Positions 22,233-31,824 of a stretch of DNA of 64,000 bases are shown here, piece by piece. The translations under genes were made by a program, and so were the position numbers. This stretch comes from Adiantum capillus-veneris (Eukaryota; Streptophyta; Polypodiopsida; Polypodiales; Pteridaceae): positions 62,001 through 126,000 of the forward strand of contig JABFUD020000228.1 in the NCBI GenBank assembly GCA_014529385.2, read 5' to 3'. The stretch's first letter is position 1. Every line of letters begins with the position of its first letter. Under the pieces are notes generated by a model that was not told where the DNA came from, made no database searches, and was given only the letters and a program-made list of their open reading frames with translations.

Positions 22233-22760
22233 CCACGTGTCCCAGGTTTACGTTGCCTTCCATAGCTCCCGCGGCATGACTAGAAACCTCTGCACTATGC
22301 TTCCATTGTCATAGACAACAGGGGTCTGAAGGACTCCAAGAATAGCAGTTTTCTTTTTATTAATGCCCTTGACTTGCATCGTACTCGGGATAGGGTCGGT
22401 TTCCCTAATTGACACCAAACTCCATAGGATAACAAATTGTGTTTAGCTCCCGTATCTAATAAGGCATTGTATAGTACTTTCCCATAGGGGCTATTTAGCT
22501 CAATTGGGTATCGTAGGGGTGGCTCAGATTCTAATGAGTCGTCATCTGTGTCCTCGAAAAATGCTTGCGTGATTCCCAGATTAGCCTCTCGTTGGCGTCT
22601 AAGACGTTGTTGTCGTTCTCGAGCCTCAACTCTTGCTTGGATTTTTCTAAGCTCTGCTTGTTCCTTGGCAGCCTTCTTTTGATGGATGGCTTGCAACTCT
22701 TCCTGGCTTAGAGGATCATAATATCTTTGAATTTACTCCCATTAAGGAATCCAATGGTTT
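22233..22760 (-). pseudogene. Second retropepsin-like domain downstream of gypsy integrase
   Basis: The frame 22696-22295 starts with a charged, coiled-coil-like stretch (KAAKEQAELRKIQARVEARE) and then PYGKVLYNALLDTGAKHNLL. DTGA is the catalytic motif of retroviral-type aspartic proteases. In another frame (about 22380-22230) follow KKKTAILGVLQTP, SIVQRFLVMP and, after a stop, TWMLATKCTIDWDTGSV, the order expected for the rest of such a domain. The linker is in the same frame as integrase, with stops and compensating shifts between. Pol may therefore once have ended integrase, coiled coil, protease. The usual gypsy protease is also present at 25873-27426. Capture of a second protease or a host aspartic-protease gene are both possible. 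Confidence 0.6.
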
Positions 22761-23434
22761 CAACTCCATCTAGAGTCTCCACACGAATGGTCCCCTTGCG
22801 GGGTAATTTCACACACTCGATATGGTCCCTTACCAGCGTATTTCAATTTCTTCTTTTCATTACGTACCCCGTACATAAGAACTTTATCACCAACCTTGAT
22901 GTCTTTATCCTTTAAATGGCTATCAAACCACTTCTTTCTCCTATCCTTCTCCACTAGAGCATTTCGCACAGCTAATTGCCTCTCTTCATCTAGCCTTTCC
23001 AGGATATATAATCGCTCCACTAAGGGGTTACCATCCCAACCTTCTTGAGAAGCTACTCGAAGACTAGGAATGACAAACTCCCATGGCATAACTGCTTCTT
23101 GGCCATACACCATCTTAAACGGTGTGCAATTAATAGCAACTTTATACGCAGTACGATAAGCCCATAAAGCTGATGTAAGCTTTAGGTCCCAATCAGTGCG
23201 ATGAGCCTCAACTGTCTTTGTCAAAATGGAGATGAGAGTTTTGTTGGTACTCTCAGCTTGGCCATTTGCTTGGGGATAATAGGGTGTAGACTTGTGGTGA
23301 GATATCATGAAGTTTGATGTGAGTTCTTTTATTACTTCATTTATAAAATGAGTTCCATTGTCACTCACAAGTTCAAAGGAACATCCAAAACGTGTGATAA
23401 TGTTCTCAAAGAGGAACTTAGCTGTTTTTTGCAT
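22760..23434 (-). pseudogene. Gypsy integrase, catalytic core to GPY module
   Basis: A 224-codon minus-strand frame with LVSDNGTHF (second catalytic Asp), YYPQANGQAESTNKTL (catalytic Glu), TPFKMVYGQEAVMP, and the C-terminal module DKVLMYGVRNEKKKLKYAG then KGPYRV. The first catalytic Asp is in the upstream frame (24053-23418), so one frameshift near 23425 splits the core. No chromodomain follows the GPY module. After it the frame drifts: an alternative frame reads GTIRVETLDGVETIGFLNG, the usual tail of pol. Confidence 0.85.
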
Positions 23435-24053
23435 CCGCCTTTCGTGTTGCTTTTGCTTCAGCCCATTTGGTTACATAGTCGGTAGCCACAATGATATATC
23501 GTGATTGCGTGTTACGTGCAGCCGGACTAATCGGTCCTACAAAGTCTAAGCCCCACTTTTCAAATGGTTGGGTTACCTTGATGGGATGTAGAGGCATCCT
23601 ATCCCTTCTTTGTGGCTTGTTGAAGCGTTGGCATTCATCACATCCCTTTGCAAAAAGTGATGCATCCTTAAACAGAGTGGGCCACCAATAGCCTGACTGT
23701 AAGATCTTTCGGGCAGTCAACTTTCCTGAAAAGTGACCACCAGCTACGCCCATGTGTGCCTCTTGTAGAATATATAAATACTCATCCTCGCGGGCACAAC
23801 GTCTAAGAACATCATCTTTTCCTCTCTTATAGAGAGTTCCAGCCAGTAAGCAATAGGGTTCGCATTCCTTGATTAATTTTCGAGCTATATCTTTTCGCAG
23901 CTCTTTGGGTGGAAAACCATTAACTAAGAAGTTAACAATCTTTTCACTCCATTCAGGCATTGTCTCAACAATGAACAAAGGAGTATCAGGCAATTCATCA
24001 TCAACCCCCGTAGGAGCTTCGCCATTAGGGATACGAGATAAATGATCCGCCAT
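23418..24053 (-). pseudogene. Gypsy integrase N-terminus, following RNase H tail
   Basis: It begins [13 protein letters not shown], the conserved junction after RNase H. The zinc-binding HHCC domain follows: HMGVAGGHF, then KGCDECQRF. Next come [20 protein letters not shown] (first catalytic Asp) and [15 protein letters not shown]. The frame breaks at the core and continues in 23434-22760. Confidence 0.87.
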
Positions 24054-24636
24054 GACATGTTTCCGTCCCAGGCCTCACAACAACGGTGAAGTCAAACTCA
24101 AGAAGAATTAACAACCATCGTGTAATTCGACCTGTGGAACACGGCTTGTTTACCAAATATAGCAATGCTTGATGATCAACATAAAACACAAACTTGGTAG
24201 CAAGAAGGTAATAGCAAAATTTCTTTACTGCGTAAATCATAGCTAGACCTTCGCGCTCTGTAGTAGTGTAGTTCATCTCGGCATCATTTAATTGGCGACT
24301 TGCAAAGCTAATAGGGTAGTCCAATTTATGTTCTCCTGGTTGAGTTAGAACACACCCAATAGAAAAATTTGATGCATCAATATGCACATGAAAAGGTACA
24401 TTCCAATCAGGTGTTCGCAGGATTGGAGCACTTGTTAGGGCCTTCTTTAATAACTCATAAGATTGATGACATTCTTCCGTCCAGTGAAACTCGATAAGAA
24501 GCTTGTACAATGGACTGCTATCTCGGCAAAGTTTAAAAAAACCTTCGATAATAACCAACATGGCCCATAAATCTTTGAACCCCTTTATAGTTAGTAGGTG
24601 GTGGCAAATCGGCAATGGCTTTAATCTTACTCTCAT
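24025..24636 (-). pseudogene. Gypsy RNase H
   Basis: The frame has VHIDASNFSIGCVLTQ (catalytic Asp), SFASRQLNDAEMNYTTTERE (Glu), VDHQALLYLVNKP (Asp) and TRWLLILLEFDFTVV, which is the Ty3/gypsy RNase H order. It removes RNA from the RNA-DNA hybrid. The frame breaks just before ADHLSR. No second, archaeal-type RNase H was seen, which argues against a classical Tat element of the Ogre/Retand type. Confidence 0.87.
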
Positions 24637-25534
24637 CTGTGGATATCCCGTTCTTGGACACTATATGCCCTAGAATGACTCCATGCTTAACCCAAAATTG
24701 GCATTTGAAAGGGTTCAATGAGATGCGATAAAATATGCACCTTTCAAATATTTTTCGTAGATATAACAAATGCTTCTCCCAAGAAGAATAAACACAAAGT
24801 TCGTCTAGGAAAGCTTCACAAAACTCCCTTAGAAATTCTTTAAACGCAGTTTTTTAATCGTTGGAATGTAGCAGGGCATTTGTTAAGCCAAAAGCCATAA
24901 CACGAAATGCAAACACTCCAAACTCTGTGATAAAAGCAGTTTTAGCTTGGTCCTCTAATGCAATTGTGATTTGATTGTAACCAAAGTACCCATCTAAAAA
25001 GCTATAAGCTTCCTTGCCCGCAACTCTTTCAAGCACATGTTTTGAATATGGCAAGGGATAATGATCTCTCCTAGTAGCTGCATTAACTTTCTTGAGGTCC
25101 ACTCAAACTCTTAGTTTCCCATTCTTTTTTGGCACAATGACTATTGGATAAACCCATTCTGAGTGCTCAATAGGGTATATGAATCCACATTGGATAAGTT
25201 TTTCAATCTCCTCTTGTACAATTTTGGCGTACTTAGGATTCATTGGATAGGGTCGTTGCTGGACGGGTTTAGCAGTGTTGATCATGGGAATTGTATGTTG
25301 CACCACAGAAGGTGGAACGCCCTTCATGTCATGATATGTCCAAGCAAAGATATCCTTGTATTCCTTGAGGAGATCCTTAAGTACAGCCTCTTCAGTTTCG
25401 GTAAGGTCTTGAGCAATAAAGACTGGTTTAGACTCCTCACCTGGTTCTGCTAATTCTATCTCTTTAACTACCGCTGGACCATCATAGACTCCACTGCTTC
25501 CATTGGTAGGTATTCGTTGGGCTTTGGCATACAC
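24533..25534 (-). pseudogene. Gypsy reverse transcriptase, broken, FLDE at the catalytic site
   Basis: The frame 25534-25103 has KEYKDIFAWTYHDM and IYPIEHSEWVYPIVIVPKKN. An in-frame stop at about 25103 follows GKLRV, then VNAATRRDHYPLP, YSFLDGYFGYNQI (first catalytic Asp) and FAFRVMAFGLTNA. The next segment, in a shifted frame, reads FLDELCVYSS where YxDD is expected, so the second Asp is Glu. Then come NPFKCQFWVKHGVILGHIVS and VQRFMGHVGYYRRF. With a stop, shifts and an altered catalytic site this copy cannot reverse-transcribe. Confidence 0.87.
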
Positions 25535-25872
25535 AACCTTTCGCTCCCCCGTGGTATAAGATTTAAAATGTTCAGGAGCCGTATGTAAGTCAGCAGGCTC
25601 TTGTCCTGACGGAGACCTTTCTTTTAGTTCTGCCTCCTTTTATTGTTGTGCTAACTCTCGGTTTTGACGTCTTCTTATAGTTCGACTCAATTTCGGCTCT
25701 GTAACCTCCAATTGAGCGAGGTCAATGGGTGCGGGCTGCACCACATGACACTCTGGAGATGTTCACCCCAATTGTCTACTAGCTTTCGATGAGCATCACA
25801 TGCCCCTAGATAGCTAAGCCATTCTGCAGTAGATCTTTCCTTGTTTATCCTAGCTCTCACATTTGCTCGATA

Positions 25873-27426
25873 TCATCGTCTCTTATATGACCTTTGTTTC
25901 TTGTTAAGGTTTTGATTTTGGTAAATGTTTGAACTCGACTCGCCTGATAGGTCTTCGCTTGTATCTTCTTCACTCTCATATAAATTACCATAGATGGTCG
26001 TACTAGGCCTTGAGTGTTCAGTTTCTATACTTGGTTCACTCGATGTTTCCTCTGGTTCTGAATCCATTTCTCCCTGAGATTCCGTTTCTGGTGTGTATTG
26101 GCCTGAAGCCTTTGAGGAATCATCGGTTTCACTCTCAGGTAGGTGTGCCTCTTTCTTATCATCGGATGTTACATGCGCTACACCTAACATGTTTACTGGT
26201 GCAATGTGTGGTATCTCTTCCCCATCTGGTGTTACCCAGGTTGTTCCTCTAGCTCCCCATGTATCTATAGTTGCCGCTAGGTGCACCCAATCGACATTGT
26301 CTGACTCAGCCATTCCGGGTAGGATATCCATATAAGGAGAGTTCTCCCCAATATCCGTGTCTTCGTTACACGTGTAACAATACTGTAATGGAGCTGAGTG
26401 AATTGTTGTGTCTGATCGATTATCAATGATGAATTTATTTCCTAGAGGATGCGTTCGACCACTTAAAAGATCAACTCGAATGACAGAGTCTTGGAACTGT
26501 AAGTAGACGTGGTTTTTGGACCAGTCATGCACCATTTTTGCTTCCCTCATGAATGGACACCCTAAGATCATCTCAAATGACATAGGATGCTTGGAAAATT
26601 CTATAACAATGAAAGTCTGCCTTACCTTGTGTCCCAAGACCTTGATCCTGAGATCCTTTAGCATTCCAATAGGCGTAACAATAGATCCATTAGCCATTTT
26701 TACCACTACGCTTGTGGCTTCAAGGTGAGGTCGCCCCATAGACTCCCAACAACTCTTTGTCACCATGTTGACTCCCGCACCACCGTCAAGGACCCCCTTT
26801 ACAGTTAATCCTTTAGTAGTGATTGGCAGAGTAGCATTAGATTCATCACCTTCAAAGTATTGCCCCAACTTGTTAACGGGTACTTCAATTACAGATTCAT
26901 GTCCCGCTAGGTCAGATGGTGGTGCTAAATGTTCCTCATCATTCATTACCGAGTCAGGTTTGTTCATATGTGCAAACTGTGGTAATCCGGCCTGTAATTC
27001 TCCATTGAGGAAGGCTCGAAGAGCTGAGACTAGCTCGGGTTCTTTATATAGTTTGGACATGATGGTGGTTCTAACTTCTGAAGACATGAAATCCATCAAT
27101 TTGGCAACATTTAATGGCATCTTGTGGGACGTAGGACCCTGACAAGAGAATGGTGAAGATGGAATCTCCACTTCCTCAAGGGGGTCGGGCATTCCCTCAC
27201 CAAACATTCTCTCTAGTAGGAAAGGTGTGTGTCCACTTTCAGATGTCCTACCCTCACTCTCTTCCCGAATGATACTGGGTATAGCTAACGGCCTGTAGTT
27301 CTTGTGAGGTTGAACTTGTGTGGGGAACACTGTGTCCGACATCTGTATATGTTTGGGTTCAGGTTCTAATGTTCGTTGAGTTTCTTCCACCAAACCCCTC
27401 AGTTGTTGGACTCGTTCAATTTCCAC
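25873..27426 (-). CDS. Gypsy protease region, 517 codons, long acidic C-terminal tail
   Basis: This is the longest intact frame of the element. Residues of note are GQYFEGDESNATLPIT, VLDGGAGVNMV (catalytic motif, with DGG where DSG or DTG is usual) and MILGCPFMREAKMVHDW. The retropepsin occupies about the middle third (plus-strand 26790-26480). Its N-terminal third links to gag; its C-terminal 150 residues are acidic and Ser/Glu/Thr-rich, a likely disordered linker to RT. The family-D gypsy proteases at 52427-63000 share GEYYEGEEGN and ILGRPFM, but keep DSGAG. The Ser-to-Gly change next to the catalytic Asp may or may not impair activity. Confidence 0.8.
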   Translation of the reverse strand: MEIERVQQLRGLVEETQRTLEPEPKHIQMSDTVFPTQVQPHKNYRPLAIPSIIREESEGRTSESGHTPFLLERMFGEGMPDPLEEVEIPSSPFSCQGPTSHKMPLNVAKLMDFMSSEVRTTIMSKLYKEPELVSALRAFLNGELQAGLPQFAHMNKPDSVMNDEEHLAPPSDLAGHESVIEVPVNKLGQYFEGDESNATLPITTKGLTVKGVLDGGAGVNMVTKSCWESMGRPHLEATSVVVKMANGSIVTPIGMLKDLRIKVLGHKVRQTFIVIEFSKHPMSFEMILGCPFMREAKMVHDWSKNHVYLQFQDSVIRVDLLSGRTHPLGNKFIIDNRSDTTIHSAPLQYCYTCNEDTDIGENSPYMDILPGMAESDNVDWVHLAATIDTWGARGTTWVTPDGEEIPHIAPVNMLGVAHVTSDDKKEAHLPESETDDSSKASGQYTPETESQGEMDSEPEETSSEPSIETEHSRPSTTIYGNLYESEEDTSEDLSGESSSNIYQNQNLNKKQRSYKRR

Positions 27427-27672
27427 TGTTGGGTTTGGATAGGTTCCAATCTTTCTCTTGCAATCCTCATTTTTTGTCTCTTGTGGCTTATCTTGGGGAT
27501 TCGCAACTGGGTGGTTTAACTTTGAATACTCTTTTGGTGTTCGTCGTAATTCCCTCTCGTGATCCTCCTCACTGGCTTTTTTCCTTTGTAGTAATAGTTT
27601 TGGTCTCCGTGGTCTCTATCGAATCTGAGTCATCCTCAGGGTCATTCATATACACGGGATCCTCTCCTGTCC

Positions 27673-28620
27673 CTATGTTAGTCTTTGAACTAGGTTTTGA
27701 GCTAGAAGCATTAAGGGATTTCTTTCTTCGTGTTTTCTTCTTCTTGCTCGGCCAATGGATGCAGCATCTCTCTCTTCGAGGATGTAATTTTGCTTTTGGA
27801 GCATCGACCGTGTGAGTGCATTCACTGGTGCTATGTTTATAGTTGGTGGTGTCCCATCAACAATCTCTATTATGTTCAATGGTGTGATTTTCGGTGCGTT
27901 TGGATTGTTAGGACACTGTGCGATCAAATGATCTATGCCACAACGATTACAAGTGAGTATTGGCATTGCCAATGCACTCCCTTGACTTGTTTGCATTAGT
28001 GCAGCATTCTTTTGCATTCTAATGGGGCACTCAGCTACTCGATGTGGTCCACCACATTCGTAGCACTGAAGAGGTGGTCTCCTGGCAAAACTATTAATGT
28101 TTTGGCCTCTTGCTACTAGCGCAGTAGCTTGATATACCGGTTTGATTTGTCCCCAATGGTCTTCCATATAGTACATGGGACACTCCTCAAGCATGTCGAC
28201 TCCATAGGTGATACTAGAGCCTATGTCCTCTTTGCAATCTACATAAGTACTAGATGACTCACAACCTATTTGGTTCATAGGTGTAACTCTTGGATGAGGG
28301 GGTTGCGGTCCTAGCACTGGAGGTGGCAACGGTGTGGTTTGGACCACATTTTGGGTTCTAGGGACCATGTGCTGTAATGGCAACTGTTGCTCCATGGGTG
28401 GGGTAGGCATCAATGCAGGAACTCGAGGTGAGTCTGCCCAAGCTATAGGCGGTCTATTTTCCATGATGCGTTTAAGCATTAGGCAATCCTTTGCTTGATG
28501 GCCATACCTACCACACCCGTTACAAGTCCCGTTAAACTTTACTCTGAAAGTAGGGCATTCACTTGTAGTATGTGGGCCTAAGCAAATTGAGCACCATTGT
28601 TGCTCCCTTCTTGGATACAT
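27673..28620 (-). CDS. Gypsy Gag C-terminal part with four zinc knuckles
   Basis: A 315-codon minus-strand frame that overlaps the upstream gag frame by 43 bases in another frame. Four CCHC-type motifs are seen: CSICLGPHTTSEC, CNGCGRYGHQAKDC, CYECGGPHRVAEC and CNRCGIDHLIAQC. Three have a three-residue Cys-to-His gap and one the usual four. A Pro-rich stretch (PPPVLGPQPPHPRV) separates the first two from the others. Zinc knuckles bind the genomic RNA during packaging. Most LTR-element Gags have one or two, so four is unusual. The frameshift at 28600 may be decay or programmed; I cannot tell. Confidence 0.8.
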   Translation of the reverse strand: MYPRREQQWCSICLGPHTTSECPTFRVKFNGTCNGCGRYGHQAKDCLMLKRIMENRPPIAWADSPRVPALMPTPPMEQQLPLQHMVPRTQNVVQTTPLPPPVLGPQPPHPRVTPMNQIGCESSSTYVDCKEDIGSSITYGVDMLEECPMYYMEDHWGQIKPVYQATALVARGQNINSFARRPPLQCYECGGPHRVAECPIRMQKNAALMQTSQGSALAMPILTCNRCGIDHLIAQCPNNPNAPKITPLNIIEIVDGTPPTINIAPVNALTRSMLQKQNYILEERDAASIGRARRRKHEERNPLMLLAQNLVQRLT

Positions 28621-29459
28621 ATGAGTGTTTTGTGGAGCACGATTACCCCTAAGCTTTCTTGGATGGCCTTGGTGAGATCTGCCAAAGTCATCTCAGATAT
28701 CGTTTGCTCTTTCACGATTGGCTTTATCTTCATTGGCTCATGCCCTGACGCTTGCGAGCTACTAGACTTCGGCTCGACGGACACTCTTTCTCCTGCAATC
28801 ATTAAATTATCCTCCAATTGGATTGCATTCATGGTGACTGCTTCCCAAGTAGTGATACCTCTAATGACTAGGCCATTATAGATACTTTCATGTCGTAGTC
28901 CCCTAATGAATCTATTGAGCAATTGGTTGTTGTTGAATCGCTCGTTTGGATTGCATCGAGAATTCAAATTCTTTAGGCGACTAATGAAGTCTCTCACGGA
29001 TTCACCTTCTTCTCGTTGGGCTTTCTGGAGCTGAGAGGCTACACCCCAAAGTACTCCCTCTCGTATGTATTCTTTTAAGAACAGTCTCCTAAGAGTAGAG
29101 TAGATCGTTTTCTCTTCTACTCTTAAGGTTCTATACCAATCTCCAGCCTTTCCGCTTAGGGTCAAACTCAAAGCCTTACACTTATGTAGCTCATTGTGCT
29201 CTTCCAAGGAATCGCACACATGTTCAAAGACTTCCATATGCTTTCTAGCATCTCCGTCTCCACTGAATTTCTGTGTGAGCTTAGCTACTTGAATTGCCTT
29301 GCTCCTAGGCTCTCTATCAGGTGCACTACGCATGTTTTCCGCAATAGAGCGACCGATAGTTTGAGCAAATGCTGCCAAATCTCCTATTTGAGCAGGTATA
29401 ATGGGTGTATGTGCTCCTGGAACCACATGTGAGATGGGAGTTGGCCTTGGCCTTGGCAT
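28578..29459 (-). CDS. Gypsy Gag core
   Basis: A 293-codon minus-strand frame. The retrotransposon-gag domain is clear: KLTQKFSGDGDARKHMEVFE, then LSLTLSGKAGDWYRTL, FLKEYIREGVLW, REEGESVRDFISRLKNLNSR and NQLLNRFIRGLRHESIYNGL. The protein would assemble the particle. The frame ends at a shift into the zinc-knuckle frame. Confidence 0.87.
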   Translation of the reverse strand: MPRPRPTPISHVVPGAHTPIIPAQIGDLAAFAQTIGRSIAENMRSAPDREPRSKAIQVAKLTQKFSGDGDARKHMEVFEHVCDSLEEHNELHKCKALSLTLSGKAGDWYRTLRVEEKTIYSTLRRLFLKEYIREGVLWGVASQLQKAQREEGESVRDFISRLKNLNSRCNPNERFNNNQLLNRFIRGLRHESIYNGLVIRGITTWEAVTMNAIQLEDNLMIAGERVSVEPKSSSSQASGHEPMKIKPIVKEQTISEMTLADLTKAIQESLGVIVLHKTLICIQEGSNNGAQFA

Positions 29460-29518
29460 ACGCGCGGCTCTTGGGTCCCATATTTCGTATGGTGGTGTAC
29501 CAGATGGTGGTCCAAAGT

Positions 29519-30127
29519 TTACAGGCGTGCCCTAGGCATAGGGGGTGCCTGACATGGCATGTTATTATTAAATGGCATGGCTCCACTTGTATAAGAGCTT
29601 GGATAATGCCATTGTGGATTGTAAGCTCTTGGAATAATCGGAGGTGTAGGAGCTACATGAGGCTGAGGTACGACAGGTGCACACGATTGATACATACATG
29701 TAGGTATAGTTGGGGGCACTGTGCTACTAGGCATCGGCGCAGTGTTAACAAATGAACTCCATGGTGTACTTCTTGTCATGCTCACCACTGGGATATGCAT
29801 GGTAGCCGTAGTGTCATTAAGAGAAAGATGAGCTAGATCTGGGAAGGTAAAGCTGCCACTTGTGGGCTCAGATTGTATTGAGGCTCCTGGCAAAACAACA
29901 TATGGAGGATCAATGGGGCTCATTGAGGGAGTCTCCATTTGTGATAGGGTTGGTTGGTTGGCCTTTCCCGTATCCAAGAATCTCATTAGGCCTGTTGAAG
30001 GCATGTTGATCCCTGTGTTCTGTCTTTCTAACTCGACAGTCCTATGGAGGACATCACAGACTTTCTGTTGTTGCTCATCTATGCTAGTAGCACCCGATGT
30101 GGATTGTAGAACATCTAACCAACCCAC
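29519..30127 (-). CDS. Gypsy Gag N-terminal extension, Pro/Ser/Thr-rich
   Basis: A 202-codon minus-strand frame just upstream of the gag core, with no recognised domain. It contains QQQKVCDVLHRTVELERQ, possibly a short coiled coil, and then many PSTVPP- and MSPIDPPY-type segments. It may be the N-terminal part of Gag, in a shifted frame, or a separate leader protein. Confidence 0.45.
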   Translation of the reverse strand: MGWLDVLQSTSGATSIDEQQQKVCDVLHRTVELERQNTGINMPSTGLMRFLDTGKANQPTLSQMETPSMSPIDPPYVVLPGASIQSEPTSGSFTFPDLAHLSLNDTTATMHIPVVSMTRSTPWSSFVNTAPMPSSTVPPTIPTCMYQSCAPVVPQPHVAPTPPIIPRAYNPQWHYPSSYTSGAMPFNNNMPCQAPPMPRARL

Positions 30128-30164
30128 ATGATAGGTGTGTCCTGTGTACGATCAGTTAAAGCTT

Positions 30165-30884
30165 CTACTTGTAGGTCATATACCAATTTTTGTTTAGGAA
30201 TATCCCATCTAGGCCTGGCGTGCTGGAGGTTTCCCTCGAAGTGGAAGCATTATTGCTCCCCATCGCTTGCCCCTCCGTGACAACTACCTTGGGAGCACTC
30301 GGTTGCTCAGCTGGCATGATTGTTGTCATAGGAGCCTTTTCTTTCAGGGCTCGACTTTGTTCTAGCCTTCGTAGGTTCTCAATTTCCCTCTCCCTTGGTG
30401 CTTGCATATAGCGTTCGATCTCTTGTACTTCGGCAAGACTCCTACTATCGGGTAGTAAAACCTCAGAGGGACATAGTCCTAGAGGATCAGGAGGTGCAGT
30501 GGATGGAACATTCACATGCACACTCTCAAGAAGCATAGGGTCTATTTTAGGCATGAATGAAGAATTTACTTCCCCACTCCCTTCATTTATTTCATTAACC
30601 GCATGTTCGGAGCGAGTAGCTCTACTAAGGGTCTCTTTTAAGCGGCTAAACACGCTGGACCCGGGCCGTGGGCCCATGGCATGCATGTCTTGACTTGAAC
30701 TATCAGGGTTTGGTGTAGGATACCCCTCCATGACTTCGTAGTCAGAGGAAGAATCACTAGACGCGATATGAGGATCTTGGGTCGCGCTACCTTGAGTCCC
30801 GGCCGAAGGTCCAGAACCTAGGGTGGAGGAATAATGGGTGTCCGCGTAAATGGAGGCACTACCAATATGCTCGTGCTCTAACAC
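30165..30884 (-). CDS. Gypsy leader ORF, unknown
   Basis: A 239-codon minus-strand frame beginning MLEHEHIGSASIYAD. It is low in complexity (many Ser, Thr, Pro) and has one helical charged stretch, EVQEIERYMQAPREREIENL. It runs in the same direction as gag and ends 38 bases before the next frame starts. No family is recognised. It could be the true start of a very long Gag or an independent leader ORF. Confidence 0.45.
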   Translation of the reverse strand: MLEHEHIGSASIYADTHYSSTLGSGPSAGTQGSATQDPHIASSDSSSDYEVMEGYPTPNPDSSSQDMHAMGPRPGSSVFSRLKETLSRATRSEHAVNEINEGSGEVNSSFMPKIDPMLLESVHVNVPSTAPPDPLGLCPSEVLLPDSRSLAEVQEIERYMQAPREREIENLRRLEQSRALKEKAPMTTIMPAEQPSAPKVVVTEGQAMGSNNASTSRETSSTPGLDGIFLNKNWYMTYK

Positions 30885-31802
30885 TCATCCAGAGCATAGG
30901 TTCATATGACTTGGATCCCCTAGAAGTGTCAGTGAGTGCCCGTGAAGGCTGCTCACCTAGTATTTTTGGGTGTTTTGCAACCAAAGTCTTTTCTTAATTT
31001 TTTTTATTTTTTGATTTTTGGTCATTTTTTTCTGACCCAGCTATAGAATAGAACGTATGATAGATCAAAACGAGCGTCTCGGTCAGAGGGACGTGCCGTG
31101 CTTTACAGCCCTCCGTTTGGTCACTTTATGCCCTCGGAATCCCTAAAACCGTCAATTTCTAGTATGGAACTAGGCCCAAATTAGAAAGTCTAAGGGTGCA
31201 AGTGGGAAGAGAAGGGAGGAGAGTGGAGGACTTGCCCCACATGCTCTCATTCCCTCTTGAAGGGGTAGGGTATATATATAAGAGTGAGTCTAGTATATAT
31301 CATAAGACTGAGGAGTGAGGCTTGGGCTTGGGCTTGGGGAAATGATCCCGATCCCGATCAATTTTTTAGTGTAGCCTCCCAGCCACTCATGCTTAAATAT
31401 TTTCGGTTTTCGGTTTTTTTTTTAAAGTCACCGCGGCCGCGCCGCGCACTCACGCACGCACACTTAACCTACACCTAACTTATCTACTTACAGCTAATAG
31501 AGATACTGCCACACACACTCTAACACTGTTTACACAGTACTGCAGTAGCTAACAGATCTACAAAACTAACCTTAAAAAACTAACATTGAACCTTACAGAA
31601 CTAACATTCCATAGCTAATACCTTAATTCTAACAGTACATTTCAAAAAAATTGTAACTCCTTCTTTACAGAAAACAAAAAAGACAGTACAGTGTAACAAA
31701 AATCTTCTTCACACAACCACACCTTCCTTCTTCACAAATCCTTCAATTGAAATTGCATCACAAGAAAGCGTAAAGTGCTTAACCGAGCTTAGTGTAGGGC
31801 AT

Positions 31803-31820
31803 TTCCCCGCAACGGCGCCA
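31803..31820 (-). promoter_or_regulatory. Primer-binding site, tRNA-Asp type
   Basis: On the minus strand, four bases after the LTR end, the sequence is TGGCGCCGTTGCGGGGAA. It matches the tRNA-Asp primer site known from Athila-type elements except near position 13. It fixes the 5' end of the element at the right-hand LTR. Confidence 0.8.
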
Positions 31821-31824
31821 AAAA

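Noticed and set aside
22760-23434. Chromodomain after gypsy integrase
   Set aside because: The GPY module is followed by the usual pol tail and a charged coil, with no chromodomain-like aromatic residues.
24025-25534. Additional archaeal-type RNase H as in Ogre/Retand
   Set aside because: Only one RNase H was recognised, directly before the ADHLSR junction.
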